64,000 nucleotides of DNA, from the NCBI GenBank assembly GCA_017404935.1, contig JAFRBI010000011.1, forward strand, positions 1-64,000. The letters are read 5' to 3'. Origin of the DNA: Candidatus Saccharimonadota bacterium (GTDB lineage Bacteria; Patescibacteriota; Saccharimonadia; Saccharimonadales; Saccharimonadaceae). The notes beneath the pieces are model-generated. The model saw only the letters and a program-made list of their open reading frames with translations, ran no database searches and had not been told where the DNA came from. Shown here one piece after another: positions 16,256 through 23,239 of this stretch; the first letter of the stretch is position 1, and every line of letters starts with the position of its first letter. The position numbers and the translations under genes were made by a program.

Positions 16256-17425
16256 TTCGCCGTAGCCTGGTAGTTTGTGCTCGTAAGCCCAGCGGAGTTC
16301 GTCGATACTGGCGATGCATTCGAATGGCTTCATTACGCCATCGATGCCGAGGAGACCTTTGAAAATTTCTGTTAATTCTGGGTCTTCAAAGAGGTCGCGA
16401 CCAAAAATTTTGAGCTGCTTTTCGTAAGGCACAAATGGGCAGAATAACAGATACGAATTGGCGCACTTGGCGCATTTTCCGCACCATTTGAGGGTTTTAT
16501 TATTTTCGTCTTGTTTGTAGTTGGCGACGTTGCAAGAGGAAAACTTGCCTTCGTATTTATCCCAACATTTTAAAGCAAATTCTTTGGCGATTTCGAGTTC
16601 GGTGAGGTTTTCGAGATTAGAACCGACAGTAATATCCTTTGCTACGTAAGCTTTAATATAATTCTTAATAAGTTTTTGAGCTTCTTCAGTTTTTGACCAC
16701 TGGTGATTTACTGGAAGATCATCAATCCAGGCGTGAGGCTCTAGGCCTTCTCTTCCGATGCCAAATTCAATGTGATTTGCCTTGATCAAAATAGCTTGAA
16801 TAAGAGAAAGAGCTTCGTTTATCAGGGTAACCGGTACGTGACCATTGAGTCCACCGGCTTTTTTTAGATTCTCTTTGTCGATTGTGCGATTAATAATGAG
16901 AGGAGTTTTTAATTCGTCCAAAATACTAGGGTAAGCGCCGTTTGCAGAAATGTAAGAAACTTCGTAATCTACGCCACTTGCTTTGACTTTTTCGAAACTA
17001 AGTAAAGAATCTTTGCCGCCACTGACCATACAGAGGGTTTTATCAGAGGTATTAACGGTGTTTGTGGTGGAATTTTCGAGTGGTTTATTGGCCTTGAAAT
17101 GAGCCAAATTAGCACGGGTGAGGTGATTTTCGAAGGCATACTGCGAGAGGCCTTCTTGATAAATCTTAGAAAAGAAAGTGGCCTCGGCTTCGTCTAAGTC
17201 TTTTGGCAATTTTACTTCGGTGGTTGGCTCGGCTTTGTAATAAGAGGTGCCGAGAATGATAAAGGCCAAAAAGAGGGCTCTGTCTAAGATTTTTTCGTTA
17301 TAATTTGTGAAGTCAGGGTGTGAAAATTTGACTTTTTCGGAAAATATGATGTTATCTTTGCCTTGATAACGGAAGGTGGCTTCGTAATTATCTCTGTTAA
17401 AGTTATAGTCTAAAAATGTAAACAT
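16244..17425 (-). CDS. murL: UDP-N-acetylmuramoyl-L-alanyl-L-glutamate epimerase (MurL-like)
   Basis: 393 aa. The PP-loop SGGKDS lies near residue 138, consistent with ATP-dependent activation of the terminal glutamate. Further motifs are FGIGREGLEPHAW and a cysteine cluster WCGKCAKCANSYLLFCPF. MurL epimerises L-Glu to D-Glu on the peptidoglycan precursor after MurD2 has added L-Glu. It overlaps the murD2 stop region by one base and is convergent with the M16 gene (12-nt overlap). Assignment rests on the PP-loop architecture and the ligase neighbour; other PP-loop ATPases are the alternative. Confidence 0.8.
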   Translation of the reverse strand: MFTFLDYNFNRDNYEATFRYQGKDNIIFSEKVKFSHPDFTNYNEKILDRALFLAFIILGTSYYKAEPTTEVKLPKDLDEAEATFFSKIYQEGLSQYAFENHLTRANLAHFKANKPLENSTTNTVNTSDKTLCMVSGGKDSLLSFEKVKASGVDYEVSYISANGAYPSILDELKTPLIINRTIDKENLKKAGGLNGHVPVTLINEALSLIQAILIKANHIEFGIGREGLEPHAWIDDLPVNHQWSKTEEAQKLIKNYIKAYVAKDITVGSNLENLTELEIAKEFALKCWDKYEGKFSSCNVANYKQDENNKTLKWCGKCAKCANSYLLFCPFVPYEKQLKIFGRDLFEDPELTEIFKGLLGIDGVMKPFECIASIDELRWAYEHKLPGYGELEV

Positions 17426-18660
17426 TAAAAACCTTTCACAATCTCTTGGAATTTGTCGCCGCGTTCGTAAAAATCTTTAAACATGTCAAAGCTAGCAGCA
17501 CCAGGGCTTAAGAGCACCACGGCATTTTCGCTATCTTCGGCAAGCTCTTTGGCAGTATTAACTGCATCTTCTAGGGTGTCTTTTAGGAGATATTTTTCTG
17601 GGTCTTCATTTTCGGCGAGTTTTTCTTTGGTTTCGCCAATTAAGATAGCCTTTTTAAGGTTTTTGGCAGAGAAAATTGCGTGTTTGATAGGGGTAAGGTT
17701 AAGGCCTCTATCTTTGCCGCCGGCAATTAAGAAGACGTTTTTATCTGGGAAAGATTTGATGGCGACCTCTAGAGATGGGTAAGAGGCAGAGAAACTGTCG
17801 TCGTAGTAGTCTACGCCGTTTAGATTTTTTACAAATTCGATATGATGAGGGAGGCCGGTAAAGCCCTCAAGGCTGGCTTTTAGTTTGTCGAAATTTTGGT
17901 CAATCAAATCGTCGAGGGAAATATTGTAAAAAGCAGCCACGGCAATAAGGGCAGCTTCGGCGTCTTCTTTGTTGTGGTCGCCAGGGACTTTGAGGGAATC
18001 TAGAAGTTCTTTTAACTTTTCTGATTTTTGGTCTAGAGGGTAGGCAAAATGTTGACCTTTGCTTTTATTGGCGATTTTAATTGAATCCTCGTTATCTTTA
18101 AAATAGACGATACTGTCTTTTTCTGTCTGATACTCGGCAATGTGGCCTTTAGCGTTAACGTAATCGTCGTAGCCGTTGTGGACGTTTAGATGGTCGGCCT
18201 CAATTCTTAAAACCACGGCAATGTGGGGGGATTTTTCGAGGTCCCAAAGCTGGAAACTACTCATTTCGAATACTACAACAGAGGTGGGTTTGAGTTCGTC
18301 GAGGACATTGATAGCTGGAATACCGATGTTGCCAACAAGATGCGCGTCTTCGCCAAGGCCGCTTAAGATTGCCTTGATAAAGGAGCAAGTGGTGCCTTTT
18401 CCTTTGGTGCCGGTAACGCCGATAATCGGTGAAGGGCAATGTTCAAAGAAATATCTGGTGGCGCTAAATTCATTTTTTAAGTGTAATGGTGGCACGGAAG
18501 GACTTCTGAAAATTATATCATAGGCTGAATAATCTCTCTGTTTTAATTCTTCGGCGGTGAAATTTTCTAGTATATCAATGGTGACATCTTGGTGGTGGCT
18601 TTTGAAGTAATTTTCAAGAGCCTTTCCTTCTTTGCCATAACCGAGCAGTAAAATTCTCAT
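17425..18660 (-). CDS. murD2: UDP-N-acetylmuramoyl-L-alanine--L-glutamate ligase (MurD2-like)
   Basis: 411 aa Mur ligase. The N-terminal Rossmann-like domain starts ILLLGYGKEGKAL. The ATP-binding loop is GVTGTKGKGTT, the central domain contains FEMSSFQLWDLEKSP, and the C-terminal domain contains DDSFSASYPS and IAGGKDRGLNL. Pairing with murL suggests L-Glu is added first and inverted afterwards, so no free D-Glu is needed. The start is 7 nt after TATAAT on the minus strand (18668-18673), leaderless and divergent from dus. Confidence 0.85.
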   Translation of the reverse strand: MRILLLGYGKEGKALENYFKSHHQDVTIDILENFTAEELKQRDYSAYDIIFRSPSVPPLHLKNEFSATRYFFEHCPSPIIGVTGTKGKGTTCSFIKAILSGLGEDAHLVGNIGIPAINVLDELKPTSVVVFEMSSFQLWDLEKSPHIAVVLRIEADHLNVHNGYDDYVNAKGHIAEYQTEKDSIVYFKDNEDSIKIANKSKGQHFAYPLDQKSEKLKELLDSLKVPGDHNKEDAEAALIAVAAFYNISLDDLIDQNFDKLKASLEGFTGLPHHIEFVKNLNGVDYYDDSFSASYPSLEVAIKSFPDKNVFLIAGGKDRGLNLTPIKHAIFSAKNLKKAILIGETKEKLAENEDPEKYLLKDTLEDAVNTAKELAEDSENAVVLLSPGAASFDMFKDFYERGDKFQEIVKGF

Positions 18661-18697
18661 AGTTTATATTATACCATAAAAGTGTTATAATATAAAA

Positions 18698-19642
18698 ATG
18701 AATATCTGGGAAGAACTTCCTAAACCGTTTTTAATTCTGGCGCCGATGGAAGGCGTAACAGATGTTATTTTTCGGCAGGTGGTGGCAAAAGCTGGAAGAC
18801 CAGATCTCTTTTTTACGGAATTTACCAACGTATCATCTTACGCTTCCGAAAAAGGTCGCGCTAACGCTCTGGAACGGCTAGAAATTGCGCCAACAGATAA
18901 GCCAATTATCGCCCAAATTTGGGGTAAAGAGCCAGAACATTTTAAAGAAACCGTAAAAGCGCTTAAAAATCTTGGTTTTTCAGGGGTAGATATTAATTTT
19001 GGTTGCCCAGACAAAAATGTGAATAAAGCTGGTGGTGGCGCTGCGATGATCAAAACCCCAGAGCTAGCCCTAGAATGTTTAAGAGAAGCTACAAAAAATA
19101 CCGAGCTTCCGGTGTCTGTAAAAACTCGGCTAGGCTGGGCTAAAGTTGAAGAATATAAAGAGTGGTTGCCACTACTTTTGAATGAACACCCAAAGGCCTT
19201 GACGGTACATCTTCGAACCAAAAAAGAAATGAGCAAAGTCCCTGCGCACTATGAAATAATTCCAGAAATTGTCAAATTGAGAAATGAGATTAGCCTAGAA
19301 ACTAAGTTGATCATCAATGGCGACATTAAAAATAAAGAACACGCCCTAAAGCTCCATCAAGAATATAAAGAGGTAGACGGTTTTATGATTGGTCGTGGCG
19401 TTTTTGCTAACCCCTATTGTTTCACCGACCACACCGCCACTCGCGAAGATTTAATGAAACTGCTTTATCTTCATCTTGATTTGTATGAAAAATACAGCAA
19501 AAAACACCAAGTTTCTTACGAACCACTCAAACATTTTTATAAAATTTATATCAATAATTTTCCTGGCGCGTCAGATTTAAGAGCTAAACTAATGGAAACT
19601 CACTCTATAAAAGAAGCTCGTGAAGTTTTAAGAAAAGTTTAG
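18698..19642 (+). CDS. dus: tRNA-dihydrouridine synthase
   Basis: 314 aa flavoenzyme that reduces uridines in tRNA D-loops. Family motifs are LAPMEGVTDVIFRQ at the N-terminus, VDINFGCPDKNVNKAGGGAA with the catalytic cysteine near residue 108, VSVKTRLGW, and the phosphate-binding INGDIKN and IGRGVFANP. TATAAT ends 6 nt before the ATG, so it is leaderless. It ends exactly where the first G-rich promoter box begins. Confidence 0.95.
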   Translation: MNIWEELPKPFLILAPMEGVTDVIFRQVVAKAGRPDLFFTEFTNVSSYASEKGRANALERLEIAPTDKPIIAQIWGKEPEHFKETVKALKNLGFSGVDINFGCPDKNVNKAGGGAAMIKTPELALECLREATKNTELPVSVKTRLGWAKVEEYKEWLPLLLNEHPKALTVHLRTKKEMSKVPAHYEIIPEIVKLRNEISLETKLIINGDIKNKEHALKLHQEYKEVDGFMIGRGVFANPYCFTDHTATREDLMKLLYLHLDLYEKYSKKHQVSYEPLKHFYKIYINNFPGASDLRAKLMETHSIKEAREVLRKV

Positions 19643-19691
19643 CATAAGCAGGGGGTGGGGGGTTGAAATTTTTTGTTGGGTGTGGTAGGGT
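19641..19691 (+). promoter_or_regulatory. G-rich box plus extended -10 promoter, copy A
   Basis: CATAAGCAGGGGGTGGGG (from 19643) is followed by -35 TTGAAA (19663-19668), a 17-bp spacer ending TGTGG, and -10 TAGGGT (19686-19691). The start is predicted near 19698. A 49-bp stretch is identical to copy B at 20255-20304. It drives the first 23-aa peptide module. Confidence 0.65.
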
Positions 19692-19744
19692 AAAAAATAC
19701 GGGGCTGACACTTTAAAAACTTGCGGGGAGAAAGGAGGGAGCTT

Positions 19745-19816
19745 ATGGGTTTAGAAATAAATCTTTTGTTTGGATTATTCCAGATAAAAATTATTCGCTC
19801 TAGAAAGAGCGAATAA
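19745..19816 (+). CDS. 23-aa hydrophobic peptide, candidate type I toxin (copy 1)
   Basis: The sequence begins MGLEINLLFGLFQIKII and ends in a charged tail (RSRKSE). AAGGAGGG lies 6 nt before the ATG. Against copy 2 (52877-52948) the first 17 codons carry four changes, all synonymous. The three amino-acid changes are confined to the last six codons, which double as one half of a hairpin. The peptide is short, apolar and basic at its end, as in type I toxins that act on membranes. Toxicity is inference, and no homologue is named. Confidence 0.65.
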   Translation: MGLEINLLFGLFQIKIIRSRKSE

Positions 19817-19827
19817 CATAAAATCCT
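19786..19827 (-). ncRNA. antisense RNA opposing the 23-aa peptide gene (copy 1)
   Basis: On the minus strand TTGACT (19857-19862), 17 bp, TAGAAT (19834-19839) predicts a start near 19827. The hairpin TTATTCGCTCT/AGAGCGAATAA (19791-19816) followed by TTTTTAT terminates it. The RNA of about 42 nt is complementary to the 3' end of the peptide ORF and its stop codon. Confidence 0.6.
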
Positions 19828-19880
19828 GATACTATTCTACCGTACACTAATTAATAAGTCAACCCCGGTTTAGGTTAAAG

Positions 19881-19918
19881 AGCGCACAAGATACTGAACT
19901 GAATCAAGTGCGCTTTTT
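19881..19918 (+). terminator. terminator of the peptide mRNA (copy 1)
   Basis: AGCGCAC (19881-19887) pairs with GTGCGCT (19908-19914) and is followed by TTTT. The 20-nt loop is large for an intrinsic terminator. Confidence 0.55.
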
Positions 19919-19944
19919 CCATTCTTTGTTTTTTAGGGCTAATA

Positions 19945-19997
19945 ACAAAAATGTGCCCCAATTTTACAATTGGGGGGTTGCGGGTATTCCCGAATAT
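19945..19997 (-). ncRNA. convergent small RNA, copy 1
   Basis: The minus-strand promoter is TTGACA (20027-20032), 17 bp, TAAAAT (20004-20009). The predicted ~53-nt RNA contains the hairpin CGGG-AATA-CCCG and the terminator hairpin CCCCAATT/AATTGGGG followed by T-rich sequence. It is related in layout to the RNAs at 20137-20190 and 33572-33638. Confidence 0.6.
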
Positions 19998-20047
19998 ATC
20001 TTAATTTTAACAAAAATATGGTTGGTTGTCAATTGTTAATTTGAAAT

Positions 20048-20155
20048 ATGAGTGTCTCAAGATTATACAATAAGATAGGAGTTTTGCCAGAATCCGACTT
20101 AGAGAAGATTCGTCGGGCGTTGTCTAGTCTAATTTTGGAAAAAAATACTCCCTAA
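20048..20155 (+). pseudogene. C-terminal remnant of a MazF/PemK-like toxin gene
   Basis: An open stretch of 35 codons encodes MSVSRLYNKIGVLPESD and LEKIRRALSSLILEKN. This aligns with the C-terminus of the intact MazF-like protein at 33176 (MSVYRMHHKFGEVPESD, then YNKVINGLRELLLRKK). A TGA lies just upstream in frame and the beta-barrel part is gone. Its TAA stop lies inside the terminator hairpin of the convergent small RNA copy 2, as the intact gene's stop abuts copy 3. Confidence 0.75.
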
Positions 20156-20190
20156 TCTTGCGATTAGGGTGGACGGGTATCCCCGAATAT
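20137..20190 (-). ncRNA. convergent small RNA, copy 2
   Basis: TTGACA (20220-20225), 17 bp, TAAAAT (20197-20202) on the minus strand. The RNA starts near 20190 and contains CGGG-GATA-CCCG, a CCACC linker and the terminator CCCTAATC-GCAA-GATTAGGG followed by a T-run opposite 20138-20145. It faces the mazF remnant. Confidence 0.65.
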
Positions 20191-20254
20191 ACTTTGATTT
20201 TAGCAAAAATGCGGTGGATTGTCAAGAGGGGTTTTGCAGGAATTTGTAAAATAA

Positions 20255-20304
20255 CCATAAGCAGGGGGTGGGGGGTTGAAATTTTTTGTTGGGTGTGGTA
20301 GGGT
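20255..20304 (+). promoter_or_regulatory. G-rich box plus extended -10 promoter, copy B
   Basis: Same order as copy A: CATAAGCAGGGGGTGGGG, TTGAAA (20276-20281), 17 bp, TAGGGT (20299-20304). Transcription should start at the ATG of the nuclease gene (20311), giving a leaderless mRNA. Confidence 0.65.
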
Positions 20305-20310
20305 TTTGTT

Positions 20311-20706
20311 ATGAAAAATAATTATAAAGTGATAGTAGCGACTTCAGAAAAAGACAGACCTTATGATTTTGAGATGTCAGCAGCAATTTTAGTAGCAAAT
20401 TATTTTAAAACAGATATTACTTTTTTGAGACCTTCGCCACTAAAAAGCCCAGACTTAAAAATAAAAAATCAAATTTGGGAATTAAAAAGCCCAATAGGGG
20501 ATAGTAAAAATACCATTCATAATATTTTTGTAACTGCTAGACATCAGTCATACAATGTAGTGATTGATTTAAGGAGATGCAAGATGAATGAAAATAAGGC
20601 ATACGCAAGAATTCGTTACGTATTTAATAAGAGAAGGCGAGTAAAATGCCAGTTAAAAATCATTAGTAAGAATGGTAGGATTATTGACATTTCTGAAATA
20701 CTTTAG
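20311..20706 (+). CDS. BECR-fold/CdiA-CT-like tRNA nuclease domain protein
   Basis: 131 aa. The pattern EMSAAILVANYFKTDITFL, then IWELKSPIGDSKNTIHN, a QSYNVVIDLRR strand and a final IISKNGRIIDI matches standalone nuclease domains related to CdiA C-terminal tRNases (barnase-EndoU-colicin-RelE fold). No signal peptide, delivery domain or adjacent immunity gene is visible. The ATG is 6 nt after the -10, without a ribosome site. It lies between the mazF remnant and the DGR. Function as a toxin is inferred from the fold; family assignment is by eye. Confidence 0.65.
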   Translation: MKNNYKVIVATSEKDRPYDFEMSAAILVANYFKTDITFLRPSPLKSPDLKIKNQIWELKSPIGDSKNTIHNIFVTARHQSYNVVIDLRRCKMNENKAYARIRYVFNKRRRVKCQLKIISKNGRIIDISEIL

Positions 20707-20767
20707 TATAATTAAAATTAATAAGGTGCTAAAGATACTTCGTTGTATACAATAGACCTTCAAAAAC

Positions 20768-20790
20768 AACCCCGTAAGGGGGGGTTTGTG
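20768..20790. terminator. terminator hairpin after the nuclease gene
   Basis: AACCCC-GTAA-GGGG followed by GGGTTTGTG. On the minus strand the same hairpin is followed by TTGTTTTTG, so it fits a terminator in that direction as well. Confidence 0.5.
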
Positions 20791-20822
20791 TGGGGACAGT
20801 CAAATTGTTGTAATGAAAGTTT

Positions 20823-20890
20823 AGCATAAGCAGGGGGTGGGGGGATAAAAATTATTTTTGTTGCAATTTTGATAATGGTTGTGGTATAAT
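20823..20890 (+). promoter_or_regulatory. G-rich box plus promoter, copy C (DGR target gene)
   Basis: CATAAGCAGGGGGTGGGG is retained. The downstream part has diverged: -35-like TTGCAA (20861-20866), 18 bp ending TGTGG, and a perfect TATAAT (20885-20890). The predicted start is at or next to ATG 20897. Confidence 0.65.
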
Positions 20891-20896
20891 GGGGTC

Positions 20897-22291
20897 ATGA
20901 ATGAGGTGATGCATAATATGAATAGAATAAAAGCTGGCGGTATTTTGGCGGTTGCAGCATTAATAGCAGCAGCGGGCATAGCCTACACAAACCAAGCTCA
21001 CGCCGACAACGTAGATTACACCGTAAACGTCGCAGACAGCCTTAATGTTACGGTATCATCTAGTAGCGTAGTACTAGACTTAAATCCAAACACCAAGACT
21101 TCTGATTCTCAAGATATTACCGTGACGGTTGGCACTAACAATATCACAGGCTATAAACTCAATATGTCTTCTACTGGTGATATTACCAGCTTAACCAGAG
21201 ATAGCTCAGTAGATGGTATAGCAGCTAGCATCCCGACACTTTCTGCCGAGGCTGGTGCTACTGCAAGCTCCCTTTCTGACAACACTTGGGGTTATAGACT
21301 AAATAATACCGGCAATTTTGTCCCGTATGTTTCTGGTGTGCAAATTATGGAAAAGAACGTTGCAACAAATGCAGACACCGCCACACTATCTTTCGCATCC
21401 AAGATTAATTACAACCAATCTGCTGGTTCATACGCAATTAACTTGATCTTTACCGGTACAGTCAACCCACTTTGTGATAACACTATTGATGGTGATATGC
21501 AAACCTTTGATCCTTGCCCAGATATGGCAATTGGTACATCTGGTACACTTAAAGACCTAAGAGATAATAAAGTTTATACCGTAGCCAAGCTGGCAGACGG
21601 CCAAATCTGGATGACTTCAAACCTCAACCTTGCTGGTGGCACCAAGCTATACTCAGAAACTTCTAACGTGCCAGCTGGTTACCCGGAATCTGCTGGGGTA
21701 GGTTACTATACCCTCCCAGCTTCTAGCTCTAGCGGCTTCTCATCAGATACCGTAGCCTATGTCTACAACACCGGCAACGAAACCACCACTCAAACTTCAG
21801 CAGCTAATAACTCTTACTATTCCTGGCTCGCAGCTACCGCTGGCGGAAAAGATGCCTCAGGCACTGCCGTCACGGATAATGGCTACAATGCTGCTTACTC
21901 CATTTGTCCAAAAGGCTGGAGACTGCCTACTGCTACTACAGAAGGTGTACCTAGAGATAGTGGCGGATATACTGGTGGTGACTTCTACAAGATGACTCTA
22001 GCCGTAAAAGGCGTAACCAGCCTTCCAAATGGTTACTATGCAGATCCAGATTCTACCCCAACATTTAATACTAACGCAGGTCCAGGTACGCTACCTAATT
22101 TCTTGCTCGCTGGCTTCTACGTCTCTAGCTCGTTCTACTATGGGGGCGCGAACGGCTACTATTGGTCGTCCTCGTCTAACTCGTCTACGGGCGCCTACTA
22201 CTTGCTCTTTCTTAGTTCGTACGTCTATTCCGCCTTCAACAATTACCGCCGCCACGGGTTCTCCGTGCGGTGCGTGTTTGCTGGGAGTTAG
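20897..22291 (+). CDS. DGR target: secreted FISUMP/C-type-lectin-fold surface protein with variable C-terminus
   Basis: 464 aa from ATG 20897 (6 nt after TATAAT). ATG 20918, with GAGGTG upstream, is an alternative start. A signal peptide ends near AYTNQAHA. A Thr/Ser-rich beta domain follows at about residues 30-190. A Fibrobacter-succinogenes-major-paralogous-type domain then contains LRDNKVYTVAKLADGQIWM and CPKGWRLPT. The last ~65 residues are encoded by the variable repeat and contain YYWSSSSNSS and GFSVRC, the ligand-binding face of the lectin fold. Retromutagenesis would change Asn-derived codons here. Probably a cell-surface adhesin or receptor of an episymbiont; the ligand is unknown. 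Confidence 0.88.
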   Translation: MNEVMHNMNRIKAGGILAVAALIAAAGIAYTNQAHADNVDYTVNVADSLNVTVSSSSVVLDLNPNTKTSDSQDITVTVGTNNITGYKLNMSSTGDITSLTRDSSVDGIAASIPTLSAEAGATASSLSDNTWGYRLNNTGNFVPYVSGVQIMEKNVATNADTATLSFASKINYNQSAGSYAINLIFTGTVNPLCDNTIDGDMQTFDPCPDMAIGTSGTLKDLRDNKVYTVAKLADGQIWMTSNLNLAGGTKLYSETSNVPAGYPESAGVGYYTLPASSSSGFSSDTVAYVYNTGNETTTQTSAANNSYYSWLAATAGGKDASGTAVTDNGYNAAYSICPKGWRLPTATTEGVPRDSGGYTGGDFYKMTLAVKGVTSLPNGYYADPDSTPTFNTNAGPGTLPNFLLAGFYVSSSFYYGGANGYYWSSSSNSSTGAYYLLFLSSYVYSAFNNYRRHGFSVRCVFAGS

Positions 22292-22318
22292 CGCTAGGTT
22301 TCCTAGGTTCCTCCCCCA
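22098..22318 (+). repeat. DGR variable repeat (VR)
   Basis: 221 bp matching the inverted template repeat at 24362-24582. The 22 differences fall between about 22115 and 22251, and each replaces a template A (with T, G or C). The final ~65 bp, including the stop codon, are identical to TR and probably serve as the initiation-of-mutagenic-homing region. A short hairpin CTAGG-TTT-CCTAG lies after the stop codon. Confidence 0.95.
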
Positions 22319-22390
22319 CATCTCCCTCGGAATAAGCATATGACAAATTTGAAGAAAAATTCTGGAGCAACCAGCATTCGAGAATAAGGT

Positions 22391-23239
22391 ATGAAAAAAG
22401 AAAAAGAAGAATATCTCAGGCACAAGAGGGCGCTTCTGGAGCTTGAAAAAGACAACTACAGTAAGTTGTATCTCATGAAAACCAATGAGAAGTGGTATAA
22501 AATGTTTGGGCATTCGGCTTTGTTTCTTGCCAAGCATTTGAATGACAGGGTAGGCAAAAATTACACTTTGCATTTTGACAACGACTATGGCGTGCGTGAC
22601 AAAAGTGGTTCGATTTCGATTCCAGGGGACAAACTTTCGGAATTCAAACTGAGGATGAAATACGCCAAAATCAATTTGGTGAGAGAGTGGGGCGAAGGGC
22701 TAGAATTTGAGATTGGCGAGCGACTGACCGAAGAAGATGTGGTGAGAATGGAACAAGAGGACGAGCACATCGCTGCCAAAGCCAACGAATTGGTGCTTCC
22801 GCACGCGATTATGCCCGAACTTCGGGTGCAGGTGAAAGATATGACCAGAATGGTGCATGAGCTCATCAGCAACCAATCTAAACTCGCCAAAACCGCGTTT
22901 TTGTTTGATTTTGAAAAAGAAGCGGTAGAAATGAATATGCTGGTAATTGCGATGGGGCGAGGGGCAATAGAAATAGACATTTGTCTAGAAAAACTTTTAG
23001 AGATGGTAGAGATGATGTATGAATATGCCACCGTGGTGGCAGACCTTGATTTGACACCGCCAAAGAAGTTTTACCGAGTGGTAAAGAAAATACGTTCGGT
23101 AGAAGACCAAATTAAACGTGAAATTAAAAAGCAAACAATTAGAAAGGTGGATAGTGGAAGAAAAAAGGCTAAAAGACCTACGAAAATGGACGCAAAGAGC
23201 AAACGCCTATCAAGCGCCAAAGAAAAAGAAGCTAAATAA
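22391..23239 (+). CDS. DGR accessory protein with MutS-like N-terminal domain
   Basis: 282 aa. Residues about 10-115 resemble the MutS mismatch-recognition domain (EKWYKMFGHSALFLAKHLN, then SISIPGDKLSEFKLRMKYA and a GERLTEE end). Such MutS-like accessory proteins are known from DGRs, especially in CPR genomes. Residues about 130-250 are long helices that could form an Avd-like bundle on which RT acts; this second assignment is speculative. The C-terminus is very basic. It lies between target and RT, and the RT frame overlaps its end. A weak ribosome site (AAGG) precedes the ATG. Confidence 0.7.
   Translation: MKKEKEEYLRHKRALLELEKDNYSKLYLMKTNEKWYKMFGHSALFLAKHLNDRVGKNYTLHFDNDYGVRDKSGSISIPGDKLSEFKLRMKYAKINLVREWGEGLEFEIGERLTEEDVVRMEQEDEHIAAKANELVLPHAIMPELRVQVKDMTRMVHELISNQSKLAKTAFLFDFEKEAVEMNMLVIAMGRGAIEIDICLEKLLEMVEMMYEYATVVADLDLTPPKKFYRVVKKIRSVEDQIKREIKKQTIRKVDSGRKKAKRPTKMDAKSKRLSSAKEKEAK

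Larger units (their letters stand above)
19700..19867 (+). repeat. peptide module copy 1, bounded by inverted repeats
   Basis: CGGGGCTGAC at the left end can pair with GTCAACCCCG at the right end. The unit holds a 23-codon ORF and an antisense promoter. It is homologous along its whole length to 52831-53000. The predicted sense transcript starts at the left repeat, so the two mRNA ends could pair. Confidence 0.75.

Noticed and set aside
16244-17425. PP-loop protein as a tRNA thiolase or asparagine-synthetase-type enzyme
   Set aside because: Its overlap with a MurD-type ligase and its length and C-terminal cysteine cluster fit MurL better; tRNA-binding domains are missing.
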